Assembly (NCBI GenBank): GCA_964016985.1
Contig: OZ024833.1
Location: 62,554,963 to 62,618,962, forward strand
Direction: 5' to 3'
Origin: Anodontia alba
Lineage: Eukaryota > Mollusca > Bivalvia > Lucinida > Lucinidae
DNA length: 64,000 nucleotides
Shown: one piece after another, positions 11,820-23,039 of the stretch
Layout of the letters: each line of letters opens with the position of its first letter
How positions within the stretch are numbered: the stretch's first letter is position 1
Notes under the pieces: model-generated
The model's database searches: none
What the model was told of the DNA's origin: nothing
Seen by the model: the letters and a program-made list of their open reading frames with translations, nothing else
Made by a program: the position numbers and the translations under genes

Positions 11820-13900
11820 AGGTGAGCTATAAATGGTTGAGAAAAGTTAGACACTGCTTTCCCAAATAAAACTATGTGGTAAAATTTGTCTAAGCTCAAG
11901 GGCAAATAACTCTGGGGAAAATAATTTGATTTTTTTTTTCAACAGTTTATCAGGTAGTCTACTCTTCATTCCCAATAAGCACACCAAGTTTCAAGCCCTA
12001 GCTTATATAGTTTTTTAGATATCTTGCTGACAAGATTTCAGTCACATTATATCAAAAGGGGGATATCTCTCTGGGGGAAAATGGATTTTTTTTTTTCAAA
12101 AGTTTATCAGGTATACTCTTCTTCAGCACCAATAAGCACACCAAGACCCTAGCTCAAATAGTTTTTGAGCTATTTTGCTGACAAGATTTCATTATCAGTT
12201 TTTTTACATGGAAATAACTCTGAAAAAAAATGGATTATTGTTTGAAAGTTAAAATCAGGCCATCGTCTCATCATTCTCAATCAGCATACCAGGTTCGAAG
12301 GTTTTAGATCGAACACTTTTCGAGATATCTTGCTGAAAAGGTTCCATTACATTAAAAAAGGGACATCACTCTGGAACTACAGGTCCGACTGAATGAAAAA
12401 AAAAGACAAGCCTGGAAACAAACACATGCCTAGAAAGGAAGTCCTAACTATATTAAGACAGTATTTAACTTAAGTGAATTGCCACCTCAAAAGCATATTC
12501 AGTGCATCACATTATATGCTTACTACCTTCAAACTTTAAGCTTGATCCTATGAAAACTGTGGGAGGAGTTATCCACAAATGAAGTGCAGATGGAGGGCAG
12601 AAGGGTGGTGGATTGTTACCACAATGTAATGTGCGCTGCTGCACACCATTGTCTCAATATCTATATGCTATCATACATGTATTTATTAAATAAAACTTGA
12701 TGTGATTAGCCAGAAACAAGTTCATGTCTAAGAATCTTTAAAGAGCTATTTTATAATGTTCTTAATGTTTGAAGTACTGTAACCGCAAAGGATTACATGC
12801 ATCTTCATCTCATGGACTTACTATCCGATAACTTTCAGCTTGAGAGATGAAAACTGTAGAAGAGTTGGCCGTAAATGGAGTCTTTAGGGTGACAATTGTC
12901 AAAATTTGGTATACTGTAACCTCGAAATTGTCCTATGAGAACTGTCGCAGATAGTCAGAGATAAGTCATGCCTAAAGAAATTTTAAAAGTAATGACCCTT
13001 CCAAAGTTTGGTGTACTGTAACCTCGAAACACTATGTGCTGTGCCATCCCATTGTTTAACTGTCCACCAAGTCTCCTCAACTTCATTCAGTGAAACCTGC
13101 AGGAAAATTTATCCAGAAACCAAGTCGTGTCTGTAAAACTCTTTAAAAATAGTGATAACTCTATCAAAATTGGTGTACTGTAGCCTCAGAATTGTCCTAT
13201 GAGAACTGTAGTAGTTAGCAAGAGATAAGTCATACCTGAACAATCTTTAAAGAGTAATGACTCCCCAAAGTTTGGTGTACTGTAGCCTCAAAACAATATG
13301 CGCTGTGCCATCCCATTGTTTAACTGTCCAACAAGTTTTCTCAACCTCATTCAATGAAACCTGCAGGAAAAATTATTCCAGAAACCAAGTTATGTCTGAA
13401 ACAATCTTTAAAAATAGTGATAACTCTATCAAAATTGGTGTACTGTAGCCTCAAAATTGTCCAATGAGAACTGTAGCAGTTAGCAAGAGATAAGTCATAC
13501 CTGAAAAATCTTTAAAGAGTAATGACTCCCCAAAGTTTGGTGTACTGTGGCCTCGAAACAATATGCTTTGTGCCATCTCATTGTTTAACTGTCCACCAAG
13601 TCTCCTCAACCTCATTCAGTGAAACCTGCATGAAAAGTTATCCAGAAACCAAGTCATGTCTGAAAAAGTCTTTAAAAATGCGCTGTACCACCTCATAGTG
13701 TAACTGTCAACCTGCTAGTTTCTACCCAATCAGTTGAAACCTGTAGGAGAAGTTCGCCGGAAAAGACTCAATCAAAATTAAGCGTACTGTATCCTCGAAA
13801 TAGTATACATTCTACCACCTCATAGTCTAGCTGTCCACTAAGTTTCAACATTCGATGAAAGCTGTAGGAGGAGTGATCTGGAAACAAACTGATACCTTTT
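11820..13900. repeat. Tandem array with ~264-bp higher-order period
   Basis: The phrase GGTGTACTGTAGCCTC recurs at about 13011, 13171, 13275, 13437 and 13539 (a variant near 12912), that is with alternating spacings near 100 and 160 bp. Two monomer types therefore make a unit near 264 bp. The left part (11820-12400) has a different monomer (AGGTAGTCTACTCTTC, ATAAGCACACCAAG). No coding frame crosses monomers. Confidence 0.7.
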
Positions 13901-14035
13901 TTGTTCATTATTTCAGTTTGGTAAAATGCAATAGCAGAATGCAGATAAAAGACAAATGGTCACTTTTTAAGTTTCCTTTATTTATTTATTTAGAGATAAG
14001 GAACAGCAGCTAAAAACGAGAACGGTTGCTAATAT

Positions 14036-14092
14036 CAAGATAATAATAGTACTGATAATACAATAATTATAATAATGATAATAATAATGGTC
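14036..14092. repeat. AT-rich trinucleotide-like microsatellite
   Basis: Imperfect ATA/AAT repeats (ATAATAATAG, GATAATAATAATGG). Confidence 0.7.
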
Positions 14093-14399
14093 TCTGAACA
14101 AGTCCAACTTGCACACGTTCCGCGTTCACGAATCTTTTAAAGCCAAAACGACCGTGAATAAAAATTATCGGTATAAGGGAGGCCACTCTTACAGTATTGT
14201 TGTTATTTGTTATTCGAGTTGCCTCCTTTGTTTATTCAATGTACGATCAATCGAACAGGCCGTAAGCGGCTTTTACCGATTCCTTTGATCTTTGATAGTC
14301 GAGTATTGGCTTCGCTTGTACGAAGATGAGAGAAAAGCGTCTTGTGTAGTTTGTAAAGTTTGTGTTTTATTTTGGAATAAGAATGTTCGAAACTGTGCA
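14093..14399 (+). promoter_or_regulatory. Likely 5' UTR / promoter of the secreted gene
   Basis: This unrepeated stretch is less AT-biased and has more CpG than its surroundings (CACACGTTCCGCGTTCACG at 14112-14130). It precedes the signal-peptide exon. Two short out-of-frame upstream ATGs occur, at 14326 (7 codons) and 14383 (overlapping the main start and stopping at 14412). They could damp translation. No clear TATA box is assigned, and the transcription start cannot be fixed from sequence alone. Confidence 0.35.
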
Positions 14400-14463
14400 A
14401 TGTTGCGGATAATAGGAATAATTTGGATTCTCCTCCTGTCATGTTCGAAATCTGAACGAAAAG
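14400..14463 (+). CDS. Exon 1: signal peptide of a secreted protein
   Basis: ATG at 14400 opens 21 codons reading as a signal peptide: short basic start (MLR), hydrophobic core IIGIIWILLLSC, then polar KSERK. It ends AAAAG|GTAAAA, a usable donor at 14464, leaving phase 1. Base -3 of the start is G. Exon 2 at 62399 accepts phase 1, with the join giving Ala then RDVKSLLETY. The frame upstream has no other ATG. Read past the donor, it stops after a few codons (KMDKIDT), as expected for an intron. The protein is presumably secreted or membrane-bound; its family is argued from exons 2 and 3. Confidence 0.55.
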
Positions 14464-14949
14464 GTAAAATGGATAAAATTGATACATAATTATTGTGACC
14501 TAATGTTGTTTGGACGCTCATTAAATCCTAATGTACATGAGTGAGTCATGGTGTCAATCATGATAATTATTGATGCTGAATGAAACAATTATACTGCGAT
14601 TTTATCTTTTTAAACGTTTGTTTGAAACATTTTATTTACCTAGAATTGTGAACTTGTTGATTGTTTAATTTGTATGAAGAAGAATCAAAAGAACCCATTA
14701 TTCAAATGGTAAAGGCAGCAGACGACACTTTGAAATATTTTATTTTTTATTTTTGAGAGCAAAGACATCCTTGAAGACAAAGACATATGAAATGCCAAGT
14801 CTTATTTTCTCTGAAAAGTAGTCTGCAGCAATTTTGCTTAAGAAATTTAAGGGTTTTAGAGTTTGAATTTTGAAAACGAGGTCCAGTTTTAGATGGTGGA
14901 GGAGAATGTTGATGATGATGATTTGGTGTTCTACACCCTTTCAACATTA

Positions 14950-15112
14950 TTTAAGTCATATTGAGACGATGGAAGGATAATAATGAAAGGCTCTGTGCAA
15001 TGAAGCACAGTACAGTTACAACTTGTATGAGTTGAATTCTGCCTCCAGCGAGATTCGAACCTGGAACCTCATAGAAGTCGGGAGCGCCAACCACTTAGCC
15101 CCACGGACGCAT
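14950..15112 (-). mobile_element. tRNA-derived SINE, minus strand
   Basis: The minus strand from 15112 reads a tRNA-like head with box A near GGGGCTAAGTGG and box B GGTTCGAATCT. The acceptor stem is mispaired, so it is not a working tRNA gene. The non-tRNA body runs on to about 14950 without a clear end. Confidence 0.6.
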
Positions 15113-15771
15113 CAGGGGAATGTGGGGTTGGGGGTGGGCTGAAGTTGAAACTGGAAATCTGCACCAACTGGCAAAATTAAGAATTTGTGTCATTCTGCTA
15201 GATTTTCATACAAAAGAGCCAATTTGTATCACAAGATGGGGTAAACTGAGCCATCTTTAGCTGTTCAAAGCTTTTTTTTAATATAATTTTGATCTTTGTG
15301 GGTTTTGGAGGGGAGTCAGTCAAAGCCTTTTTCATGATTTTTAACTTGCCAGTCAAGAATTATAAAAGGCTGTTTTAAAACATTATAGAAAACTCAGATT
15401 AAAGAAAGGGGTTCAGGAGCAAGCAGACCCTATACAACTGCAATCTGCCCAGACTTATCATTTTCAGACTGTACTGTAGAACTCTCAGGCTGTTTTCAGG
15501 AGTTATTAGGCTCTGTGATTTTTTTTGCCACTATTTTCTAATTTGAAACCTCACACACAGAGTACATATATATATATAAAATGACTTACATGTGCTTTAT
15601 AATACCACATTCTTTATGGTGACATAAGTGTCATAAACAGGTTCTGGACCAGTAGACCATCTTAAATTACTGGTATCTTATAAATGTACTAATTTCCTTT
15701 GATCAGACAGTACTTTTTTAACAGGACTTTGCTGGAACAAGTCAAAATCACTGCTATTCCCCATGGGTTTT

Positions 15772-15773
<2 letters not shown>

Positions 15774-15802
<29 letters not shown>

Positions 15803-15808
15803 GGGGGG
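15774..15808. repeat. (TG)n followed by ~22-bp poly-G
   Basis: TGTGTGTGTG then an unbroken G run. A minus-strand frame full of prolines across this place is an artefact of the run. Confidence 0.9.
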
Positions 15809-15828
15809 TTGGAGGGAGAGGGCAGTAA

Positions 15829-16036
15829 TTAACCCTTGTCATGCTGAATAAAATAAGAAGCCACATCCACTTCTAAGTTTCAGCCAATCAGATTGCTTTA
15901 TCAAGGTTGTTGAATCCAATGCACATACTTGATGACAAACAGTGCAGATCCAGATCAGTTAGCTTCTTCAGAACTGATCTAGATCTACACTCTTTGCAAA
16001 GATAAGACATATCAGGTTCAGCAGGATAAGGGTTAA
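15829..16036. mobile_element. TTAA-A MITE, copy 1
   Basis: The ends TTAACCCTTGTCATGCTG and AGCAGGATAAGGGTTAA are inverted repeats with TTAA at each edge, as expected of piggyBac-type non-autonomous elements. The middle has the core hairpin (AACAGTGCAGATCCAGATCA facing GATCTACACTCTTTGC). No ORF. The neighbouring 16037-16640 holds further inverted words (TGAAAACATCAGTATTTTCA; CACTAGTGA) but no gene. Confidence 0.8.
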
Positions 16037-16729
16037 ATAGAGGATATTTATTCTTTTGCTGTGAATACATGTACCATAAATATTGTCCTCGTGTAATGAA
16101 AACATCAGTATTTTCACGAGTGCGAAGCACAAGTGAAAATTTGAATGTTTTCATTACACTAGATGAAAATTTTTATGGTATTCACTGAAAAAGAGTAAAT
16201 TTTCTTTTTATTTTATTGTTTACACGTCAATGCGCGTTTCTGACATCATAGGTAACGTCACCAAACAAAACTTGAACATCATGGCGTTGACGCTCAGTGC
16301 TTAACATGTGAACCGCTGGAGAGACAAAAACAAAAAGTTTCGGCGAATCAAAATAATTTTGATACCAAAATGTTCTTTACATTCTACATGTAACTAAGAC
16401 AATGCATACCAACACTTGACAGTTTAGTTCAGAGAATCAGAAACAGAAGTTAGATGTGTTCAAAAATCTGAAGTGGAGGTAACATCCATTTCTGAAACAG
16501 TGAAGAAAACCGAAGTCGTCCAAAGCGAGGAGTGAAAATATAAATCGTATAAGTCACTAGTGAAATGATACGATATCAATTCACTAGTGATTGATACCAC
16601 TTTTATTTTCATCAGATATACACTGATTTCACCGCTGACAATAAAATAAAGATGACTACTCCTCTGCCATCCTGTCCTGGCTGCAACTTTATATTACATG
16701 CATAGACCGGCTCCACAAAACATACATGT

Positions 16730-16931
16730 TCATAGTTCATAACTCTCATTTATGGAGTAAAACCTCCATTCTTAAGTTAAATAACACATAAATTCATTCT
16801 AAATTTTTGTTATAAATGACTAAATATCTTTAAAAGTTGGGAGTCCCAGACTTCCTGGCATTGGTTTTTGGAAGTCCCAGGGCAATTTTTGGGAGTCTCT
16901 GACTCCCAGACTTCCCTTAATGCAAGCACTG
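16730..16931. repeat. Partial copy of the hAT-like MITE seen at 29631
   Basis: CATTTATGGAGTAAAAC, AAATAACACATAAATTCATT and GGGAGTCCCAGACTTCC run in the same order as in 29980-30183, and it ends with the same terminus (TGCAAGCACTG). The left part is absent. Confidence 0.7.
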
Positions 16932-16942
16932 ATTTCCCCACT

Positions 16943-17560
16943 AAAACATGTTGTGGGTACTCATTAGAAGTGCCTGCCTCAGCGAGGCACTTTTAATGAA
17001 TACCCACAACGTACATTTTCATGAAGAAATGAGAAAAATGGTTGTTCAGCCAATGGCACGTCATTGCCAAATCCCCACACTCTGTGCTAATGTTGCATAT
17101 ACATGTAGTGTGACAGACAAAGTGAAAAATAATATTGCTCTCGCACACCTTTACCATGTGAGGAAGTCATATAGCAAGTATGGTCAAATTCCATCCAGTG
17201 GTTTAGGAGGAGATAGCATGACAGACAGACAGACACACAGACAGACAGAGGCATTCACAATATTCCCATCACTATATAAAGCGTGAAGATAATTATGTGG
17301 ATACCGTCACTTATCTGGAGCTATGATGTTGTGGATACCCATTAGAAATGCCTCTGCGGTGCACTCCAAATGCGTATCCACAACATTTTTTTTTTTTCAC
17401 ATATAGGGTCTAGGGTCTAGACATAGGTCTAAATAAGAGGTGTCAGGTAAATACTTTCTTGTTTCTCCATGATAATTTAACATACATGAATGTAGCAGGT
17501 ATTCATTAGAAGCACTTCTAATGAGTACCACACTTCTGATGAGTACCCATAACAAACATT
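16943..17560. repeat. Three GTAC hairpins in a row
   Basis: Inverted copies of TTGTGGGTACTCATTAGAAG lie at 16943-17019, 17325-17393 and 17490-17560. They differ in loop and decay. Between the first two is a CAGACAGA microsatellite at about 17221-17250. A plus-strand frame spanning the first hairpin is only its translation, not a gene. Confidence 0.8.
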
Positions 17561-17624
17561 TTCCTGGTGAAATAAGTAAAACATCAATGCTTTTTGGCTG
17601 AAAAAACTACCATATCTGGAACTA

Positions 17625-18364
17625 CTGTATTTGACCTAATTACCGCACCGTGCTCTGAAGTTTTTCAAAATTATGGAAAAAGATGTAGTAAAATATCTTC
17701 CTAATAAGAAATATTAGAAGAATATTAGCAGAGGACTTCTTGTTGGTGGGGTGGGGGGTTGGGGGGGACGGGGAGCATATTTAATGATGCTCATGTGGTA
17801 GGTGATCTGTGTTTCTTATAGAAGTATATATTGTTGGTACTCATTTGAGTTACAATGACAGGTTTATAAAAGCATATGTTGTGGGTACTCATTTGAATTG
17901 CCTCAACTTGTCAAGGCATTTCAAAAGAGTACTCACAGCAAATGCTTTTATGAAAGAACCAGATAAAATTATAGTGGTTTTAATCTGAAGAGCTAGAAAT
18001 TGCTTGACAGTGTGCTTAAGCCGGCCTCGGTGGCTCAGTTGGATGCGCCGTCTGACTGGAGACCAGGAGGTCGCGGGTTCAACCCCCGCCGAGGTCAGCC
18101 CATTCTTTCGTAGAGATTGATCATGAAATATTTTCTACGGTCATTCTCTCCCTTCCAGTGATTCAAGAAGGGCAGTTGTCAGTTTCTGGCGAAAGAATGT
18201 GCACAATACTGGTTAACCGCTTAGAGGACTAAGCCTGTCCAGTAAACGTGTGGTTAGGTAAACTGACCATGCTCGACATGACCCCATTGGGTTGACTGGG
18301 CCTTAAAACCTCAACACAGACAGTGCGCTTATAGGAGCATGTGCAGTAATCAGGGCAAATACGG
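17625..18364. mobile_element. TA-3 (pogo/Tigger-like) MITE carrying a SINE
   Basis: The left end TACTGTATTTGACCTAATTA (TA at 17623-17624) and right end AATCAGGGCAAATACGGTA (TA at 18365-18366) are inverted repeats. The centre contains a GTAC-type hairpin (17873-17951, variant CTCATTTGAATTGCC). The SINE at 18023 enlarges it compared with the ~340-bp copies at 24208 and 63584. Confidence 0.75.
18023..18330 (+). mobile_element. tRNA-derived SINE, well-preserved head
   Basis: The head at 18023-18097 has a near-complete acceptor stem (GGCCTCG/CGAGGTC), box A TGGCTCAGTTGG, a T-stem GCGGG/CCCGC, and box B GGTTCAACC. The D and anticodon stems have mismatches. The body (GATTCAAGAAGGGCAGTTGT, GGTTAACCGCTTAG, TCTAAGCCTG-like) equals that of the SINE at 8082. 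It ends GGGTTGACTGGGCCTTAAAA and an A/C tail. Confidence 0.85.
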
Positions 18365-18926
18365 TATGCCAATTTGGGGAATAGCCTTTATGAGTAGAGC
18401 CAGTGTAAAAAGAGAAAAAATACAAAAAAAAAATACATTTCTTGGCAAAAGTTAGAAAAGTCTGCCTTTGTCTGGAGTAGGATCCTGATACCCCTTCTTA
18501 TCTGTAGACAGGCATATTGGAGATATTTGCATGGAATTTATCTAGAGCCAGGGAGATTATGATTGTGATAGACAGAAAGATAAATAATTGTGTTAGTGAT
18601 AGGGAATTATCAATACTTATTGATCAAACACAGAAGAAGCTGATTTTCCGCCCTACTGCACGGTGCATTATTAATGCTTTTTCTTTGTGTGGCCTTGCCT
18701 TTTTTGTTTTTCATTGATCCTGTTGATAATAGCTCCTGGAAAACTCAGAAACAGAAGGAATTTCACCCTTACAACCAGGCAACATTGATGCATATTTTCA
18801 AATATTATTTGTTACTTGTTTTTCAGAGAAAATAGGGCTTATTATTAACTACCAAAGTCTTGATAAAAAAAAAAAAACAAACAGAATGTTGTCTGCTGAT
18901 ATTTTGATTAGGGCTTTAAAATACAT

Positions 18927-19147
18927 GTAACCCTTGCCATGCTGAATAAATTAAGATGCCATGCCCACTTATAAGTTTTAGCCAATCAGGTTACTTGATT
19001 CAGATTTCAGATTGCTTATATAAATTCACATACTTTGTGGCAAACAGTGCAGATGAATATCATTTGGCATCTGAAGAAGCCAACTTATCTGTATCTACAC
19101 TGTTTGCAAATGCAGGGTATATCAGGGCTCAGCAGGACAAGGGTTAA
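18927..19147. mobile_element. TTAA-A MITE, copy 2
   Basis: Right end AGCAGGACAAGGGTTAA is intact. The left edge is TGTAACCCTTGCCATGCTG, so the left TTAA is mutated. The central core hairpin is diverged. Confidence 0.8.
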
Positions 19148-19570
19148 TATATTACTTGGGCCTATTACATGTAGCTCGCCTGTACCAAAGTTCAGGTAGA
19201 GCTGTAGCCAGCGTTGCTCAAAGATTTTAAAAGCTATATCTTCTGAACCTCTGGATGGAAGTAGTTCATATTTTCCTGATGTTAGATGCTTGCCAGAAGT
19301 TCTATCCTGACCCTGCCTGGTCTTCCACATGAGTGACTTTGAGGTTTAGATCACAGTCTTAGAAAAATAATATGCTAAAGTTTTGGTGAACTTTTTTTTT
19401 TTTTTGAGGCAAAGTGGGATTCAGGTGAGCTATGCTGTCCTACCGCAACCCTTATTTGGTTTTCATTGATCCTTTTGATAGTTTCATTGTTGCTTCTGGA
19501 AAACTCTGAAAACAGCATATCCCCAGATAAGAGAGGTATCCACACATTATTTTTTCTTATTTCTGCACGG

Positions 19571-19643
19571 AAACATGTTGTGGGTACTCATTTGAAGCAC
19601 CTCAGTGAGGCACTTCGAATGAGTACCCACAACATATGTTTTC
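19571..19643. repeat. GTAC hairpin
   Basis: ATGTTGTGGGTACTCATTTG pairs with the inverted copy ending near 19643, with the loop GCACCTCAGTGAGGC. Confidence 0.8.
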
Positions 19644-19723
19644 ATGCGGAAATAAGGAAAATATCTGTACTTTTCGGATGAAAAGAGCACCTTATCTGGA
19701 GCTATCTTCACCACTCTTGTCTC

Positions 19724-19975
19724 GGGGCAGACAACAGATAATATTTTCTTACTTTTCCCAGAAAATAGGCCTTGAAAGGAGACAGTTTGCATAAAATGTC
19801 AGTTTAAATAAAGCCTATTTTCTGGGATTTTTTTTTAAAAAAAATCCACATGTTGTTTATCCAAAGGAGACAGTTTGCATGAAATGTCAAAGCCTACTTT
19901 CTGGAAAACATAAGAAAAATATTTCAAAACGTCATCTGCTGAAATTTTTACCCAGAGTTCTAAGCATTACATTAC
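19724..19975. repeat. TTAA-C foldback, enlarged
   Basis: CCCAGAAAATAGGCCTTGA faces TAAAGCCTATTTTCTGGG, and a further arm AAAGCCTACTTTCTGGAAAA lies to the right, followed by GTCATCTGCTGAAATTTTTA. The core thus appears one and a half times, so the copy is rearranged. Confidence 0.6.
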
Positions 19976-20416
19976 AGGCTACCTGTATTAAACTAAGATT
20001 GATTTTCCTTATATATATTTTTAATTTTTATATACTTTTTGCAAATATTCTTAGGGATTTTCCTACTCCTTTGAACTATTATGGACCATTTTATTTGGGA
20101 AATCTGACGTGTAAATTTACAAAATTGGGAAATTTGGATTGGAAGAAATAAAATGCATGTTTCTTTCAAATCAGTTGAAACATTATTCAGTCAGTGTTTT
20201 TCAATGTTGTCATTGATTTGAACTTGGGAGAAATAAACTAATAAATAATGATCGTTCTACATGTACATGTAATTTTACTGAACATGTTGACAAAGAAGAA
20301 ATTGGGAATTTTCAATAGATTTTGGGAATGTTTGCTTCTAAGTTGGGATAAACCGGGGCCAATTTTTAGTCCTAAATTTATGCTAGGAAAATCCCTGATT
20401 CTGCAGCCACAACTTT

Positions 20417-20621
20417 TTAACCCTTAAAATGCCAAGAAAATCTGCATCTGAAAATGTCGTCTGCTGAATATTCTTGCAAACTTTTCAAACCTATTTTTGC
20501 ATACAGTCAAACAGTGTGGACCCAGATCAGACTACTTCTAAAGAGGCAGTCTGATCTGGGTCTACACTGTTTGCAGAAATGACTTTTAAAATCACAAGCA
20601 GATGAAAAAGCAGACGACAAG
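20417..20621. mobile_element. TTAA-B MITE, 3'-incomplete
   Basis: Left end TTAACCCTTAAAATGCCAAG, then AATCTGCATCTGAAAATGTC, core hairpin at 20510-20575 and AAAATCACAAGCAGATGAAA. Compared with 48770-49015 it lies in the reverse orientation and lacks its other terminus. Confidence 0.75.
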
Positions 20622-20871
20622 TCCAAATGGTACTTCCAGATAAAGTTTTCAAAACAAGAAACAGCTTTTGGAAGTGACTGACACAGATATAGTAAGAGGT
20701 CATGGCAGATGTATGGATAATTTGTATCCCAGATGATTTTCTGCTTTCATATTCAAAGCAACCACCCAAAAGAATATACATGTACAATTTTGTTTATATC
20801 TGCTACAGTATGCCTGAATTATACATTTTGACCTATTCTGGCCTATATGCAGGCAAAAAGCTTTTTAGACA

Positions 20872-21086
20872 TTAACCCTAAGTCCTGCTGAACCCGGATA
20901 TGCCCTGCCTTTGCAAACAGTGTAGATCCAGATCATTTGGCTTCTAACGAAGCCATCTGATCTGGATCTGCACTGTTTGTTATTCACCATGTGAATTTGT
21001 ATCTGCAACCTGGATCGAGTAATCTGATTGGCTGACAATAAGAAGTGGGCGTGGTATCTTAATTTATTCAGCATGACAAGGGTTAA
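20872..21086. mobile_element. TTAA-A MITE, reversed
   Basis: TTAACCCTAAGTCCTGCTGA at the left and CAGCATGACAAGGGTTAA at the right, with the core hairpin in between (GTAGATCCAGATCATTTGGC). It is the reverse of copy 1. Confidence 0.85.
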
Positions 21087-21190
21087 TAGATAAAAAAACT
21101 TGGGGAATTATTTAATATGGAACTGTATTTATCTGGAACCAGCCCAGGACTCTGTTGGAACCAACTTGGTGCTTTGTAAATTTTAGCAGT

Positions 21191-21394
21191 TCATGACCTT
21201 TAACCCTTGCCATGCTGAATAAATTAAGATGCCATCATGACCTTTAACCCTTGCCATGCTGAATAAATTAAGATCCCATTATCACTTCTAATTTTCAGCC
21301 AATCAGATTTCTTGATTCAGGTTTGTCACAAATACTTAATGGGAAACAGTATCAACTGATCTGGATCTACACTGTTTGCAAAGGCAGGTGTTAA
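21191..21394. mobile_element. TTAA-A MITE with a 44-bp terminal duplication
   Basis: The sequence TCATGACCTTTAACCCTTGC onward repeats with an offset of 44 bp (21191 and 21235), so the left terminus and part of its flank are present twice. The right half ends early at GGCAGGTGTTAA. The core hairpin has lost most of its left arm. Confidence 0.75.
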
Positions 21395-21439
21395 CAAAGC
21401 CCTGTATACAAAACTGATGCAGACAACATTTTCAAATGC

Positions 21440-21730
21440 CGTTTCGTTAGTTTTTTCAGAGAAAATAAGGCTTGATATTTCATGTGAATCATCTGCCAAG
21501 CATATGATTCACATGAAATGTCATCTTATTTTGATAAAAATAAGATTTCAGAATGCTGTCTGCTGATGTTTTGATTGGTGCTTTAAGTTATGTTTCTCAG
21601 ACATTTTAACATTTAGCACTCTAGGGGCAGATTTAGCAGACAATAAAATTGATGATATTTTTCCCTCTTTTTCTGGAAAACTAGGGTTTGAAAATTTGCA
21701 TGAATAATTCTACATGTAGTATATTAATAC
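21440..21730. repeat. TTAA-C foldback, decayed
   Basis: GGCTTGATATTTCATGTGAA faces TTCACATGAAATGTCATC across AAGCATATGA at 21468-21525. Part of a second copy follows at 21620-21700 (TTTAGCAGACAATAAAATTG). Confidence 0.6.
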
Positions 21731-22021
21731 AGTCTGACTATACACTTTGTATGCTTTTACAGAGCAGCTTTCAGAGTTTTTCAGGTGTAAAAATTTTAAT
21801 TGCTAAACTCTGTCTTGAATTACTTGTTTGAGGTTTTTTGTCAAAAAGCCAGATTTTTTTTTATATTATTCATGTGAATTACTTTCTTATGTTACATAAT
21901 TTGTTGGGCAATTTGTTTTGTTGTCCATAATAGAAACTACAAATAAATCACAATATAATGGGTTACAAGTTCTGTATATGAAAAGTCATTGATGCTACTC
22001 ACATTTTTCTTATTCTTGCAT

Positions 22022-22200
22022 ATGGTAAATGTCCTAAAATTTCATACACCAAAATTGCTGACAAAATGGCATATGCAAACAGTGTAGACCCAGATCAGAC
22101 TGCTCCTTCAGGAGCAGTCTGATCTGGGTCTACACTGTTTGCCATTCCACTAAGTATTTTAAAAAAACAGCTGCATTTTTAGCCGAATTTAGGCATACTG
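22022..22200. mobile_element. Family F MITE with perfect core hairpin
   Basis: Left end GGTAAATGTCCTAAAATTTC. At 22075-22142 lies a perfect 68-bp hairpin: 32-bp arms starting GCAAACAGTGTAGACCCAGA around the 4-base loop TTCA. The right part has CATTCCACTAAGTATTTTA. Same family as 600-795 and 57308. Confidence 0.8.
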
Positions 22201-22309
22201 TACTGGGATCTGGTTTGTGGATTCTTGCAGTGCACTCAATTTCTGAATAAGGAAGAAGTTTTAGAACACTAGAAGTCCCTCTTATCTTGCTTATCTACAG
22301 CTATGGTTT

Positions 22310-22560
22310 TGGCCAACAGTGTTGGTCATGGTCGGGCATGACAAATTGTAACATCATAAGTTCCAGATAAGGTACTTTTTTCAACCCCAAAAAACATTGA
22401 TATTTTTCCTATTTCTCCACAAAAACATTTGTAGTGGGTACTCATTAGAAGTGCTTCACTGAGGAACTTCTAACGAGTATCCACAACATACATTTTCATG
22501 GACAAATAAAACGATTTTGGTGCTTCATGTACAATGTACTTCCTCTTATTCTGGAGCTGT
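22310..22560. mobile_element. GTAC hairpin element
   Basis: The hairpin (22428-22501) sits between a left flank of GATAAGGTACTTTTTTCAAC and a right flank of CTTCCTCTTATTCTGGAGCT. In better copies the outermost ends are inverted TAGCTCCAGATAAG. Confidence 0.65.
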
Positions 22561-22779
22561 TATAATTTGTGGTTGTAAAATTGAAAGCTAAAATTTGCAT
22601 TAATTTGCATAGTAACGATCAGTTGTGACTTGAAATTTGATATTGTGCATAAAATGACCATAGATCATGAAAACGATATGATTAAAACCTGGAGGTGAAG
22701 CATATTCAAGGCTCATTGAGGCTCTATAGCTCAAGACCAGGGGAGTATTCAGAAATATTTTTCCTTTCTCCACAAAAAC

Positions 22780-22995
22780 TTAACCCTTGTCAAGCTGAAT
22801 AAATTAAGATGCCACACCCACTTCTAATTTTCAGCCAATCAGATTACTTGATCCAGGTTGTTGATACATTAATTCACATACTTATGACAAACAGTGCAGA
22901 TCCAGATCAGTTGGCTTCTTCAGAAGCCAACTGATCTGGATCTACACTGTTTGAAAAGGGCAGGGCATAACTGGGCTCAGCAGGACCAGGGTTAT
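22780..22995. mobile_element. TTAA-A MITE, copy with perfect core
   Basis: TTAACCCTTGTCAAGCTGAA at the left, CAGCAGGACCAGGGTTAT at the right. The core hairpin AAACAGTGCAGATCCAGATC ... GATCTGGATCTACACTGTTT is nearly perfect. Confidence 0.85.
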
Positions 22996-23039
22996 CACTC
23001 CCTGAGGTTATTTAAGAGACTGATGGCAAAGCAATCATA

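Noticed and set aside
15037..15112. tRNA gene on the minus strand
   Set aside because: Box A and B words are present but the acceptor stem is mispaired; better seen as a SINE head.
15678..15866. Proline-rich minus-strand ORF
   Set aside because: Produced by the poly-G and TG runs.
16948..17286. 112-codon plus-strand ORF
   Set aside because: It is the translation of a GTAC hairpin and its flank, with a CAGA microsatellite at the end; no protein features.
18023..18097. tRNA gene
   Set aside because: Acceptor and T arms pair, but D and anticodon stems have mismatches and a SINE body follows directly.
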